Shown here in pieces: positions 33,454 to 46,470 of a stretch of DNA of 64,000 nt. The notes under the pieces were generated by a model that saw only the letters and a list, made by a program, of their open reading frames with translations, made no database searches and had not been told where the DNA came from. The stretch is taken from NCBI GenBank assembly GCA_022825925.1, contig JAJDVW010000022.1:186001-250000 (forward strand). Reading direction: 5' to 3'. The DNA is from Pseudomonadales bacterium. GTDB lineage: Bacteria > Pseudomonadota > Gammaproteobacteria > Pseudomonadales > Azotimanducaceae. Position 1 is the stretch's first letter, and every line of letters starts with the position of its first letter. Made by a program: the position numbers and the translations under genes.

Positions 33454-33961
33454 GAGCTACGCGGGGCCGCCATCGAAGCAGGGCGGTCTCTCGTTGATGG
33501 AGGTGCTGACGGCCACCGTCGTGCTGGCCGTCGGCGCCTCGGGGCTGGGCGTGCTGCAGGCGGGCGCGCTGCGCGACAGCCGCGATGCGCTGCAGCGCAC
33601 GGAGGCGATCGTGCTCGCCGCGGACATGCTCGAACGCGTGCGGGCGAACCCGGGCGGCGGCTACGCGGCGGCGCTCGGGGATGGGCCCGGCACCGTTGCC
33701 TGCATCCTGCGCGACTGCGACCCACGGCAGCTTGCCGAATTCGACGTGGCGACCTGGAAGTGTCGGCTGGGCGCCTGGACGGAGGCGCCGCCGTGCGCCG
33801 CGCTACGAGCTGCCGGAGCGCTGCTGCCGGAGGGACAGGCCGGCCTGCCGGAAGGCGACGGGGCCGTGGCGGTGGATGCCGACGGGCGTGTACGCGTCAC
33901 CGTGGCGTGGCGCGCGGGCGTCGAACTGCGGCGGGAACTCGTGGTGGCGAGCCGCCTCTGA
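33431..33961 (+). CDS. pilV: Type IV pilus minor pilin PilV
   Basis: A 176-residue minor pilin. The leader is long (MKTTGRSK...QGG) and the cleavage site is G19/LSLMEVL, with Glu5 kept. The rest resembles PilV modification proteins: VVLAVGASGLGVLQAGALRDSRDALQRTEA and MLERVRANPGGGYA. Start overlaps pilE by 23 bases, stop overlaps the pilW start by one base (TGATG). Confidence 0.88.
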   Translation: MKTTGRSKSYAGPPSKQGGLSLMEVLTATVVLAVGASGLGVLQAGALRDSRDALQRTEAIVLAADMLERVRANPGGGYAAALGDGPGTVACILRDCDPRQLAEFDVATWKCRLGAWTEAPPCAALRAAGALLPEGQAGLPEGDGAVAVDADGRVRVTVAWRAGVELRRELVVASRL

Positions 33962-35025
33962 TGCCGCGTCCGATGCGGCGTCAGGGGGCCTTCACGCTTC
34001 TCGAGATGCTCGTGGCGCTCGGGCTGGGTTCCCTCGTCACCGTGGGCATCGTCGAGCTGCTCGCGGCCAACCAGCACAGCCACGCGGTGCTCACCGGGCA
34101 AGCGCGCATGCAGGAGTCGGCCCGTCATGCGCTGGATTTCCTGGCCCGTTCCGCGCGGGCTGCCGGGTATCTCGGCTGCGTCCGCAGCCGGCCGCGCAAC
34201 ACGCTGAACGGCGCCGTCGGCGGCCTGTTCGAAGTGGACGTCGAGACGGGCATCGCGGCCTTCGACGGGACCGGCGGCACGGTGTCTCCCGACAGTTGGA
34301 CGCCGACGCTTGACGCGCTGCCCAGGCGGACGGGTCGCCGGTCGGTCAACGCCTTCCGCGACCGGAACGGTATCGATGTCGCGGCGTTGCGTAGCGGTTC
34401 CGACGTGCTCGTCTTCCGCTTCGTGGAAGCGCCGGCGCCGCTCGCGGGACCGGTAGGACCGGGCGACGACCATGTCGCCGTCCGACCCGGCCGGGACGGG
34501 CTGCGTCGCGACGACTTCGCGGCCATCGCCGACTGCGCGGGCGCCGCATTGCTCCGCGCCACCGCCGTGCAAACGCTCGGAGCCGGCGTCGCGCTCGCAA
34601 GGGGTCCCGGCAGCGGCCCGTACGACAACGCCCCGGCGGCGAGCCTCGCGCCGCCCGACGCGGGGTTCGGCAACGAGCGGGGCGCCGCCGGCGCGACGGT
34701 GGGCCGGGTGATGACCCACATCTACTACGTGGCGGCGGGCGCGGGCGCCAACAACCGCGGCGCGCCACCGTGGTCGCTCTGGCGCAAGAGCGGGACGGGC
34801 CGCCCGGCGGAACTCGTGCAGGGGATCGAGGACCTCGAAGTGCTGCTCGGCGTCGACACCGACGGGGACGGCACCCCGAACCGGTATGTGCTCCCGGGGA
34901 CGGTTGCGACGCCGGCCGTGCGGACGTTGCGCATCGCGGTGACGGCGAACGGTGTGGACGTCGTGGCGGGCGCAGGGATAGCTCGGCGCACGTTCGTACA
35001 GACCGTGGCGGTCCGCAACGGATGA
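33961..35025 (+). CDS. pilW: Type IV pilus minor pilin PilW
   Basis: A 354-residue minor pilin. Leader MPRPMRRQGA; the cleavage site is GA/FTLLEML, with Ala rather than Gly at -1, which prepilin peptidases can tolerate but is unusual. RHALDFLARSARAAGYLGC is the typical PilW segment. A DTDGDGTPNRY loop near residue 300 is another possible calcium site. Coupled to pilV and pilX by overlapping stop and start codons. Confidence 0.87.
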   Translation: MPRPMRRQGAFTLLEMLVALGLGSLVTVGIVELLAANQHSHAVLTGQARMQESARHALDFLARSARAAGYLGCVRSRPRNTLNGAVGGLFEVDVETGIAAFDGTGGTVSPDSWTPTLDALPRRTGRRSVNAFRDRNGIDVAALRSGSDVLVFRFVEAPAPLAGPVGPGDDHVAVRPGRDGLRRDDFAAIADCAGAALLRATAVQTLGAGVALARGPGSGPYDNAPAASLAPPDAGFGNERGAAGATVGRVMTHIYYVAAGAGANNRGAPPWSLWRKSGTGRPAELVQGIEDLEVLLGVDTDGDGTPNRYVLPGTVATPAVRTLRIAVTANGVDVVAGAGIARRTFVQTVAVRNG

Positions 35026-35531
35026 TCGGGGCGGGGCGGCGGAGGACGACGCAGCGCGGGGCCGCGCTGTTCCTGTCGCTCCTGTTGCTCGTCCTGCTCA
35101 CGGTGACCGGTGTCGCCGCGGTGCAGGAGTCCGGCTTCGAGTCACGCATGGCGCGCAACGCGCACGACGGGCTGCTGGCCTTCCAGGCCGCGGAGGCCGC
35201 CCTGGCGAGCGGTGAGCGCATGCTCCGGCGGTTCGGGAGCCCAAAGGCGGCCCTGGATGCGGTGCTTCCCGTGCGTGGGTACGCCGACGCCGCGCCATGG
35301 CTGCAGCCCGCCGTGTGGGAGTCCGCGACGCAGGTCGCGGCAACCGGCCATGCCGCCGCGGAGGCGCCACGTTTCCTCGTGGAAGCGGTGGTCGTGGGCG
35401 CGGACGGCTCGGCCGTGTTCCGCGTGGTCGCCCGCGGCACGGGCGGGACCCCGGGCACGATGGTGATGCTGGAGAGCACCTACGTCCTGCAGGCCGGCGG
35501 CACCCGGCTGTCATGGCGGGAGATACGGTAG
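35022..35531 (+). CDS. pilX: Type IV pilus assembly protein PilX
   Basis: A 169-residue minor pilin of the PilX type. QRGAALFLSLLLLVLLTVTGVAAVQESGFESRMARN is the characteristic N-terminus, without the canonical Glu5. ATG overlaps the pilW stop (ATGA). PilY1, which usually follows pilX, is missing: the next gene is convergent fimT. Confidence 0.87.
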   Translation: MIGAGRRRTTQRGAALFLSLLLLVLLTVTGVAAVQESGFESRMARNAHDGLLAFQAAEAALASGERMLRRFGSPKAALDAVLPVRGYADAAPWLQPAVWESATQVAATGHAAAEAPRFLVEAVVVGADGSAVFRVVARGTGGTPGTMVMLESTYVLQAGGTRLSWREIR

Positions 35532-35544
35532 GGGACAAGCCCCC

Positions 35545-36189
35545 CTACGGACAGGTCAGGGGCCGTCCGTTCGCGTCCTCGCGGATGCCGTCGCCGTCGC
35601 GGTCCCGGGCGTGGCGGATGCGTCCCTGGGCGTTGAGGACGAGTTGGCGCGCGTAGCGCGCGTCCCCGCCCGGAGGACAGTAGAGGAAGCTGCCGTTCTG
35701 CCAGTCGGTGAGTCCCGTGGGGAGCATCGACAGGGAAGTGCGGTTGCGGAACGAGCGCCAGTAGACGCGTTCGCCGTCGCGCAGGCGCGGCAGCCGGCGG
35801 AGCATCTCCTCGCCGCGGTCGCGGCGGCCGTTGCCGTCGCGGTCCAGGAACACGAGCGCGCCGCGATGCCAGTCGTTCCTCCGCCCACAGCGGTCGGCCG
35901 CCCCGGGGCAGAGCGTGACGGTGACGCGGCGCTCGGCGGCGGCGTGCCGCGCGAAGCGCACGGCGCCGAGCATCTGCGTCACCGCCGCGTCCGCCCGGAA
36001 GGCCGCGAGCAGGCGCGTCGCCTCGATGCCGCCCCACGCCAGGAGCACGCCCGCCACCGCCAGCGCCGTCAGGAGTTCGATGAGGGTGGTCCCGCGCACG
36101 GCGGGAGAGTGCCGTGACGCCCCGTCGTGGGGGAAGAGGTCCTTGTCGCGGGATGCCGTAGGACGAGGACCCGAAAGCGTGTCAGCCAA
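35545..36189 (-). CDS. fimT: GspH/FimT family pseudopilin
   Basis: A pseudopilin of up to 214 residues. The cleavage site is G32/TTLIELL, followed by a hydrophobic helix and FARHAAAERRVTVTLCPG, typical of FimT/GspH. It carries DRDGNGRRDRG and DRDGDGIREDANG loops, again DxDxDG-like. The start used is TTG at 36189, overlapping the bamD stop, which leaves an unusually long 32-residue leader; a GTG just before RGTTLIE is an alternative with a very short leader. Convergent with pilX. Confidence 0.82.
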   Translation of the reverse strand: MADTLSGPRPTASRDKDLFPHDGASRHSPAVRGTTLIELLTALAVAGVLLAWGGIEATRLLAAFRADAAVTQMLGAVRFARHAAAERRVTVTLCPGAADRCGRRNDWHRGALVFLDRDGNGRRDRGEEMLRRLPRLRDGERVYWRSFRNRTSLSMLPTGLTDWQNGSFLYCPPGGDARYARQLVLNAQGRIRHARDRDGDGIREDANGRPLTCP

Positions 36190-37195
36190 GGAAGGGAATG
36201 CGACGCCACCAGGGCTTCTTCGACTCCTCCTCCTCTTCCTCCACAGCCTCGGGTGGCACGAATCCCTCGGGATGCTCTATCTGGATCGGCGGGGGGACGT
36301 CGGGCCGGTTGAGGAGCCCGAGCGTCATGATGTTCAACCAGGAACGGTCCCGGTTGCGGATCGTCTCCGCAAGCACGAAGTTGCCTTCGTCGTCGAACGC
36401 CGGGTAGCGCGGATGGTTGATGGCCAGGATGCGCAGGGCGTCGTTCGCGGCATCGTCGAGACCGAGCCGGTAGTTGGCTTCCACCAGGACCGCCAGGGCT
36501 TCCGCCACGGCGGGGGTCTGCGAGTAGTTCTCGACCACGGTGCGGGCCCGGTTCGCCGCCGCGACATAGGCCCCCCGCGAGATGTAGTAGTTCGCGACGT
36601 TGACTTCGGCCTCCGCGATGACGTTGCGCAGGTACACCGTGCGTTGGCGGGCGTCGAGGGCGTAGTCGCTGTCGGGATGCTCGCGCAGGAGTTCGGTGAA
36701 GATGACGAACGAGCGCCGGATGTTCGTCATGTCGCGCTTGGAGATGTCGGAGGGGCGGAACCTGTCGAACAGCCCGCGGCCCTCCGAGAACGCCACCAGG
36801 CCGCGCAGGTACATCGCGTAGTCGACGTCCCGGTGCTGCGGGTGCAGGCGGATGAAGCGCTCGGCGGCCGCCTCCGCCTCGTCGTAGGAGGCGCCCATGT
36901 AGTGGGCGTAGATGAGTTCGACCTGTGCCTGTTCCGCGTAGCGCCCGAAGGGGAACCGCGCCTCGAGGCGCTGGAGCTTCTCGACCCCCGCGCGGTAGTT
37001 GCCGCTGCGCAGGCTCGACTGGGCGCTCTCGTAGAGGATGTGCTCGGTGGTGTCGTACTCCTCGTCGTCCTCGTCGTCGTTGCCGATGAAGGGCATCCAG
37101 GCGCAGCCGGCCAGGAACGCCAGCAGGGCCGTGCAGGCGGCCAGCCGGACCACCGGGAAGGGCCCGCGCCGGCGCGCTTCGAGGAGGACGCTCAT
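36182..37195 (-). CDS. bamD: Outer membrane protein assembly factor BamD
   Basis: A 337-residue lipoprotein of the BAM complex that inserts beta-barrel proteins in the outer membrane. The signal peptide ends in lipobox LAGC with Cys31. TPR repeats follow, with RFPFGRYAEQAQVELIYAHY and SFVIFTELLREHPDSDYALDA as typical blocks. It is longer than E. coli BamD (245) through an acidic region after the lipid site and a Glu/Lys-rich C-terminal tail. ATG at 37195 has TACACT 6 bases upstream. Divergent from rluD, as in E. coli. Confidence 0.93.
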   Translation of the reverse strand: MSVLLEARRRGPFPVVRLAACTALLAFLAGCAWMPFIGNDDEDDEEYDTTEHILYESAQSSLRSGNYRAGVEKLQRLEARFPFGRYAEQAQVELIYAHYMGASYDEAEAAAERFIRLHPQHRDVDYAMYLRGLVAFSEGRGLFDRFRPSDISKRDMTNIRRSFVIFTELLREHPDSDYALDARQRTVYLRNVIAEAEVNVANYYISRGAYVAAANRARTVVENYSQTPAVAEALAVLVEANYRLGLDDAANDALRILAINHPRYPAFDDEGNFVLAETIRNRDRSWLNIMTLGLLNRPDVPPPIQIEHPEGFVPPEAVEEEEEESKKPWWRRIPFLG

Positions 37196-37201
37196 GACCG
37201 T

Positions 37202-37207
37202 AGTGTA
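37202..37207 (-). promoter_or_regulatory. -10 box directly upstream of bamD (leaderless candidate)
   Basis: On the minus strand TACACT is 6 bases before the bamD ATG. Same spacing as at purL and ribF. No clear -35. Confidence 0.4.
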
Positions 37208-37259
37208 CCCGCGGCCCGGGGCGGCTTCGACCGCGGGGCCCTGTGATAACGTCCCGGAG

Positions 37260-38222
37260 ATGGCCTGGGAGCGACATGCGTTCCGCGGACTCGTGCCCGA
37301 ACGGTGCGCGGGGGAACGGCTGGACCGCGTCGCGGCGGAGCTCCTCACCGACTTCTCCCGGTCGCGCCTCACCGCCTGGATTCGCGATGGGAAGCTGACC
37401 GTCGACGGCCGCCGCGAACGTCCCGCCTATCGCGTGCTGGGCGGCGAACCTCTCGTGCTCGACGTCGAGGTGGAGGCCCACGGGCCGCACGAGCCGGAAC
37501 CGGTGCCGTTCGACCTGATCCACGAGGACGAACACGTGCTCGTGGTCGACAAGCCCGCCGGGGTCGTCGTCCACCCGGGCGCGGGCAATCCGGCCGGCAC
37601 GCTGGTGAACGGGTTGATCGCGCAGCGCCCGGCGCTTGCCGCGCTGCCGCGCGCCGGGTTGGTGCACCGGCTGGACAAGGACACGAGCGGGCTGCTGGTG
37701 GTGGCGGCGAACGAGGCGGCGCACCGTGTCCTGGTCGATGCAATGGCGAAGCGGGAGATCGAACGGGTCTATCTCGCCGTGGTGGAGGGCGTGCTGACCG
37801 CGGGGCGCGACGTGGAACTCGCCATCGGCCGCGATCCGGCGCGCCGCACGCGCCAGCGCGTCCGGGAAGACGGACGCCCCGCCCTGACCCGCGTGCGGGT
37901 CCAGGACCGCTACCGCGCGCACACCGCCGTCCAGGCGACGCTCGGGACGGGCCGGACCCACCAGGTGCGCGTGCACCTGAGCGCGATCGGGCATCCGTTG
38001 GTGGGGGACCGCCGCTACGGCGCGCGCGGGCGGCTGCCAACGCACCCGTCGCCGGGGCTCGTCGAGGCGGTGCGGGGTTTCGGCAGGCAGGCGCTGCACG
38101 CACGTACTCTCGGGTTCCGGCATCCGGCGAGCGGGGCCTCGCTCACGTTCTCGAGTCCCGTGCCGGACGACATCGCGTGCCTGATGGCCGAGCTCGGAGA
38201 CGATGCGACCCGAGACGCTTGA
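37260..38222 (+). CDS. rluD: 23S rRNA pseudouridine synthase RluD
   Basis: A 320-residue pseudouridine synthase that modifies U1911, U1915 and U1917 of 23S rRNA helix 69 in E. coli. An N-terminal S4 RNA-binding domain (RLDRVAAELLTDFSRSRLTAWIRDGKLTVDG) precedes the catalytic domain with Asp in HRLDKDTSGLL and the GRTHQVRVHL block. ATG at 37260 gives the family start. Overlaps pgeF by 20 bases. Confidence 0.95.
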   Translation: MAWERHAFRGLVPERCAGERLDRVAAELLTDFSRSRLTAWIRDGKLTVDGRRERPAYRVLGGEPLVLDVEVEAHGPHEPEPVPFDLIHEDEHVLVVDKPAGVVVHPGAGNPAGTLVNGLIAQRPALAALPRAGLVHRLDKDTSGLLVVAANEAAHRVLVDAMAKREIERVYLAVVEGVLTAGRDVELAIGRDPARRTRQRVREDGRPALTRVRVQDRYRAHTAVQATLGTGRTHQVRVHLSAIGHPLVGDRRYGARGRLPTHPSPGLVEAVRGFGRQALHARTLGFRHPASGASLTFSSPVPDDIACLMAELGDDATRDA

Positions 38223-38925
38223 AGTGGCGTGGGGGGCGCCGGCCTCCGTGCGTGCCCTGTGCACGACGCGACGCGGCGGCGCGAGCAAGGGCCGCTATGC
38301 CGAGTGCAACCTTGGGTTGCGCGTCGGCGACGACCCGGACCGCGTGGCCCGCAATCGGCGGGCCGTGGTCGCGGCGACCGGCCAGGAGGGCATCCAGTGG
38401 CTCGACCAGGTGCATGGCGCCGACGTCGTGCGGGTCGACGCGGTCGGACCCGCGGTGCCCGCCGACGGGGCCTGGACGGACCGGCCGGGCGTGGCCCTCG
38501 CGGTCGCCGTCGCCGACTGCGTGCCGGCGGTCGTCTGTGACGCGGCGGGGACGGTCGCGGCAGTCGTCCACTGCGGGTGGCGCGGTGCGGTGGGCGGTAT
38601 CGTCGAGGCGGCCGTGGGCGCGCTGCCGGTCGGGGCGGACACGCTGCATGTCTGGCTCGGCCCCGCCATTTCCGTCCGCTGCTACGAGGTCCGCCGGGAC
38701 GTGTACCAGGCTGCCGGGGGCGGGCCGACGTTCCAGCCGACGCGGGCCGGCGCCTGGCGCTTCGACCTGCCGGAGTACGTGGCGCGGCGTTTCGAGGCGC
38801 TCGGCGCCAGGGAGGTGGTGCGCTCGCGCCTCTGCACGCACTCCGACGACCGCTTCTTCTCGCACCGCAGGGACGGCGTGACCGGACGCTGCGCCGCGGT
38901 CGTGTGGCTCGACTCCGCGCCCTGA
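38203..38925 (+). CDS. pgeF: Purine nucleoside phosphorylase YfiH / PgeF
   Basis: A 240-residue protein of the laccase-domain (DUF152/YfiH) family, known to act on purine nucleosides and reported to prevent misincorporation in peptidoglycan. Zinc/copper-site motifs are intact: QVHGADV, ADCVPAVV and HCGWRGAV, then GPAISVRCYEV. Order bamD / rluD-pgeF is conserved in gammaproteobacteria; clpB, which often follows, is replaced by an amidohydrolase gene. Confidence 0.93.
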   Translation: MRPETLEVAWGAPASVRALCTTRRGGASKGRYAECNLGLRVGDDPDRVARNRRAVVAATGQEGIQWLDQVHGADVVRVDAVGPAVPADGAWTDRPGVALAVAVADCVPAVVCDAAGTVAAVVHCGWRGAVGGIVEAAVGALPVGADTLHVWLGPAISVRCYEVRRDVYQAAGGGPTFQPTRAGAWRFDLPEYVARRFEALGAREVVRSRLCTHSDDRFFSHRRDGVTGRCAAVVWLDSAP

Positions 38926-38998
38926 CGGAGCGAGCCGCCGGCCGCAGCTTTGCAGCGCAACGCCCCCGTTGTAGGGTAACGGCAGGAGGAAACCCGAC

Positions 38999-40165
38999 AT
39001 GCCAGACCTGTTCGACCGTTACCGCGTCATCGATGTGGACACCCATCTGACCGAGCCGCCCGACGTGTGGACCGCGCGCGTCTCCGGCAAGTGGGGCGAC
39101 CTCGTCCCCCACGTCGAGCGCCGCGACGGCGAGGACGTGTGGCTGATCGGCGACCGCGAGGTGCTGCGCCCCGGCCAGGTGTCGATGGCCGGTTTCGACG
39201 GCACGGTGCCGGAGCATCCCGCCACGTACGACGACATCCCCGCCGCCTGCTACGACGCCGGGGCGCGCCTCGCGCACATGGACGGGCACGGCATCCACGC
39301 CCAGGTGATCTACCCCAACGTCGGCGGCTTCGGCTCCCAGACCTTCGTGACCCGGCTCGACGAGCCGGAACTCAAGCTGGAGTGCATCCGCGCGTACAAC
39401 GACTTCCTCATCGACTGGTGCAGCGCGGACAGCGAGCGCCTGCTGGCGGTGATGGCGCTGCCGTTCTGGGACCTCGACGCGTGCGTCGCGGAGGTGGTCC
39501 GCGGCGCCCGCGCGGGGCACCGCGCCGTGCTGTTCCCGAGCCAGCCGCAGGACTTCGGCCAGCCGGCGCTGTGCGACGCGCATTGGGATCCGTTGTGGGC
39601 CGCCGCACAGGATGCCGGGCTGTCCATCAGCTTCCACATCGGCGGGCAGAACCTGGGCAGCCTGGTGAAGCCGCCGGCCGACATCGGGACGAAGGCGAAC
39701 TTCGCGCGCTTCTCTTCGCTCTCGTTCATCGAGAACAGCAAGGGGCTGGCCGAACTGATCTTCGGCGGCGTCTGCCACCGCTTCCCGCGGCTCGACTTCG
39801 TCTCCGTGGAGAGCGGCGCGGGGTGGATCCCGCCGGTACTCGAGGCCTTCGACTGGCAGTGGCGGAACGGCGGCGTGCGGCAGGAGCACCCGGAATACGA
39901 CCTGCTGCCGAGCGAGTACTTCCGGCGCCAGATCCACGCCTGCTTCTGGTTCGAGGAGCGGACGATCGGGCGGGCCATCGAGCTGTATCCGGACAACATG
40001 CTCTACGAGACCGACTTCCCGCATCCGACCTCGATGTCGCCGGGCCCGGCCACGCCGGCGCTGCCTCCGCGGGACTACGCGGCGGCGGCGCTCGGGGCGC
40101 TTCCCGAGGCATCCATCGCCAAGGTGCTGCACGGCAACGCCGCCCGGATCTACCACGTGCACTGA
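38999..40165 (+). CDS. Amidohydrolase family protein (ACMSD-like)
   Basis: A 388-residue TIM-barrel metal-dependent hydrolase or decarboxylase of the amidohydrolase_2 group. The N-terminal VIDVDTHLTEP with Asp14/His16 gives metal ligands, SFHIGG another His, and YETDFPHPTS the conserved Asp. Relatives act as decarboxylases of aromatic or amino-muconate acids; the substrate here is unknown. The ATG follows a strong AGGAGG site. Stands alone between pgeF and the ilv promoter. Confidence 0.87.
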   Translation: MPDLFDRYRVIDVDTHLTEPPDVWTARVSGKWGDLVPHVERRDGEDVWLIGDREVLRPGQVSMAGFDGTVPEHPATYDDIPAACYDAGARLAHMDGHGIHAQVIYPNVGGFGSQTFVTRLDEPELKLECIRAYNDFLIDWCSADSERLLAVMALPFWDLDACVAEVVRGARAGHRAVLFPSQPQDFGQPALCDAHWDPLWAAAQDAGLSISFHIGGQNLGSLVKPPADIGTKANFARFSSLSFIENSKGLAELIFGGVCHRFPRLDFVSVESGAGWIPPVLEAFDWQWRNGGVRQEHPEYDLLPSEYFRRQIHACFWFEERTIGRAIELYPDNMLYETDFPHPTSMSPGPATPALPPRDYAAAALGALPEASIAKVLHGNAARIYHVH

Positions 40166-40268
40166 CCCGCGGCGCCTCCACGGGCGGCCCTCCGCGGCGC
40201 CTTTCCCGACGGTCGGAACACGCGCCCGAGACGCCCGCGCCACGCCGTTCCGGGGCGTGCCCGGCGGT

Positions 40269-40297
40269 TTGACATGCACAGGGTGCGACGCGAGAAT
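40269..40297 (+). promoter_or_regulatory. Sigma-70 promoter of ilvBHC
   Basis: A perfect TTGACA (40269-40274) and GAGAAT (40292-40297) with a 17-base spacer. Only about 50 bases separate it from ilvB, and no branched-chain-rich leader peptide is visible, so attenuation of the enteric type is unlikely. Confidence 0.75.
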
Positions 40298-40353
40298 GCG
40301 CGCCCCTTCGTTGACGCTGAGCGGTACTCCCGCTAACGCCCCCCGGAGACGCC

Positions 40354-43696
<3,343 letters not shown>

Positions 43697-43708
43697 CGCG
43701 ACCGCCCC

Positions 43709-44524
43709 ATGTCCGAACGGGAAGACGAGCAGACCCCGCGCAAGGCCGCCGGCAGGGCGGGGCGCCGCCGGTTGCGGGCGCTCGAGAGCGGGTCCGGGCG
43801 GACGCCGCGGGACCGGTACCGGCGCGGCATGGCGCTGCTGCCGAACCTGATCACCACCGGCGCCATGTTCTCCGGGTTCTTCGCCATCGTCGCCGGCATG
43901 AACGGGCGCTTCGTCGCGGCGGGGCTCGCGATCTACGTCGCGATGATTCTCGATGCCGCCGATGGGCGCGTCGCCCGAATGACGAGTTCCGAGAGCGCCT
44001 TCGGGGCGGAGTACGACAGCCTGTCGGACATGGTGGCGTTCGGCGTGGCGCCGGCGCTGGTCGCGTTCTCCTGGGCGCTGTCGAGCCTCGGCCAGGTCGG
44101 ATGGGTCGTCACGTTCGTGTATATGGCCTGCGCGGCCCTGCGCCTGGCGCGGTTCAACACCCAGGGCGGCGACCACGCGAGCTTCACCGGCCTGCCGAGC
44201 CCAGCGGCCGCGGCGGTGCTCGCGAGCGCCGTCTGGCTGTGGAGCGAGGCCTCGGCGGGCCCGGCGAGCCTCGCGGCGGGCATCGGCACGGCGCTGGTCA
44301 CCCTCGGGACGGGCGTGCTGATGGTGTCGAACTTCAAGTACCTCTCGCTGAAGGCCATCAACCTGCGCGACCGCGTCCCGTTCATGACCCTGGTGGCCGT
44401 GGCATTCGGGTTTGCGGTGGTCTTCGCCGACCCGCCGCGCGTCCTCCTGGCCCTCTTCGTGATCTATGCCCTGTCGGGACCGGCCCGCTGGCTCTGGGAA
44501 CGCGTCCGCGACCGGGACCCGTAG
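43709..44524 (+). CDS. pssA: CDP-diacylglycerol--serine O-phosphatidyltransferase
   Basis: A 271-residue membrane enzyme making phosphatidylserine, the precursor of phosphatidylethanolamine. The CDP-alcohol phosphatidyltransferase motif DAADGRVARMTSSESAFGAEYDSLSD contains all the conserved Asp/Gly/Arg residues. It has a basic cytosolic N-terminus of about 40 residues then about 7 hydrophobic helices. This is the subclass II membrane type, unlike the soluble E. coli enzyme. The ilvC-pssA adjacency is common in related bacteria. Confidence 0.93.
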   Translation: MSEREDEQTPRKAAGRAGRRRLRALESGSGRTPRDRYRRGMALLPNLITTGAMFSGFFAIVAGMNGRFVAAGLAIYVAMILDAADGRVARMTSSESAFGAEYDSLSDMVAFGVAPALVAFSWALSSLGQVGWVVTFVYMACAALRLARFNTQGGDHASFTGLPSPAAAAVLASAVWLWSEASAGPASLAAGIGTALVTLGTGVLMVSNFKYLSLKAINLRDRVPFMTLVAVAFGFAVVFADPPRVLLALFVIYALSGPARWLWERVRDRDP

Positions 44525-44611
44525 GGGAGACCCTTGTGGTCACCCGCCCGAGAACTCAAGACAACAAATTCAATCACTTGAACCCTATACCTTGGGCTGA
44601 GTAGTAAAAAT
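44525..44611. promoter_or_regulatory. AT-rich intergenic region before msrP
   Basis: 87 bases, much richer in A+T than its surroundings. It holds TATACC (44586-44591) as a possible -10 box and a small inverted repeat TTCAA (44569-44573) / TTGAA (44578-44582). A likely site for control of msrPQ, but no regulator is identified. Confidence 0.4.
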
Positions 44612-45553
<942 letters not shown>

Positions 45554-45592
45554 AGCACGCCGCGGCGCCGGACGGCATCCGGGAGCGACCTG

Positions 45593-46222
45593 GTGAACGC
45601 GTCGGACGCACGGTACCGCTGGGCGCAGGCCGCCGTCGTCGCGCTGCTAGGCGTCCCGCTCGCCGTCCTGGCCTGGGACTTCTTCCGCGAGATCCGTCAG
45701 CCCGGCGTGGCCTTCGGCCCGGACCCCGCCGAGACCATCGTCCGCTATCTCGGCGAGTGGGCGATCCGCGTCCTGCTGGCCACGCTCGCGGTATCCCCGG
45801 TCGCGAGGCTTCTGGGGCGCCCCCGGCTCGTGCGCTACCGCCGCACGTTCGGCCTGGCGGCGTTCTCCTACGCGGTCGTCCACTTCGCCGGGTACCTGGT
45901 CCTGCTGGCGGGGCTCGACGCCGGGACCTTCCTGGCGGACTTCGTCGAACGGCCGTACATCACGGTCGGCCTCGCGGCCCTCGTCCTGCTGGCGCCGCTG
46001 GCGGTGACGTCCACCCGGCGCTGGCAGCGACGTCTCGCCCGGAACTGGCGCCGCCTGCACCGCCTCGTTTACGCGATCGGGGTCCTGGCGTGCATCCACC
46101 TGCTCTGGCTGTCGAAGGGGGACTACATGGACGCCGCGCTCTACGGCGGGCTTCTCGCGCTGTTACTCGGGGAGCGCCTCGCTCGTTACACTAGCCGCAG
46201 GCGGCAGAGGAGGGGCGCGTGA
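45593..46222 (+). CDS. msrQ: Heme-binding membrane subunit MsrQ
   Basis: A 209-residue inner-membrane b-type cytochrome (ferric reductase-like, YedZ) that feeds electrons from the respiratory chain to MsrP. Six hydrophobic helices; heme ligands expected in YAVVHFAGY and LHRLVYAIGVLACIHLLWL. GTG start; the stop overlaps the next gene (GTGA). Confidence 0.94.
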   Translation: MNASDARYRWAQAAVVALLGVPLAVLAWDFFREIRQPGVAFGPDPAETIVRYLGEWAIRVLLATLAVSPVARLLGRPRLVRYRRTFGLAAFSYAVVHFAGYLVLLAGLDAGTFLADFVERPYITVGLAALVLLAPLAVTSTRRWQRRLARNWRRLHRLVYAIGVLACIHLLWLSKGDYMDAALYGGLLALLLGERLARYTSRRRQRRGA

Positions 46223-46470
46223 AACCCAGGAGTTACTGGCAGGAGAACCTGCGCCTCGTCGCCGGCTGTCTCGCCGTCTGGTTCGTCGTCTCCTTCGGCT
46301 TCGGCATCCTGCTCGTCGACGAACTCAACCGCATTCCCCTCGGCGGCTTCCGCCTCGGCTTCTGGTTCGCCCAGCAGGGCAGCATCTACGTCTTTCTCGC
46401 GCTGATCTTCTTCTACGCCTGGCGGATGGGGCGGCTGGACCGCAAGCACGGCGTCGACGAGGAGGACTGA
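46219..46470 (+). CDS. DUF4212 small subunit of a sodium/solute symporter
   Basis: An 83-residue protein with two transmembrane helices (RLVAGCLAVWFVVSFGFGILLVDEL and GSIYVFLALIFFYAWRMGRLD). DUF4212 proteins are always found next to a VC_2705-type sodium/solute symporter, as here, and are taken to be its small subunit. GTG start overlapping msrQ and stop overlapping the symporter start, so all four genes from msrP may be one transcript. Confidence 0.88.
   Translation: MKPRSYWQENLRLVAGCLAVWFVVSFGFGILLVDELNRIPLGGFRLGFWFAQQGSIYVFLALIFFYAWRMGRLDRKHGVDEED

Noticed and set aside
40298-40353. Possible ilv attenuator or leader peptide
   Set aside because: The interval between promoter and ilvB is too short and contains no run of Leu, Val or Ile codons and no terminator hairpin.
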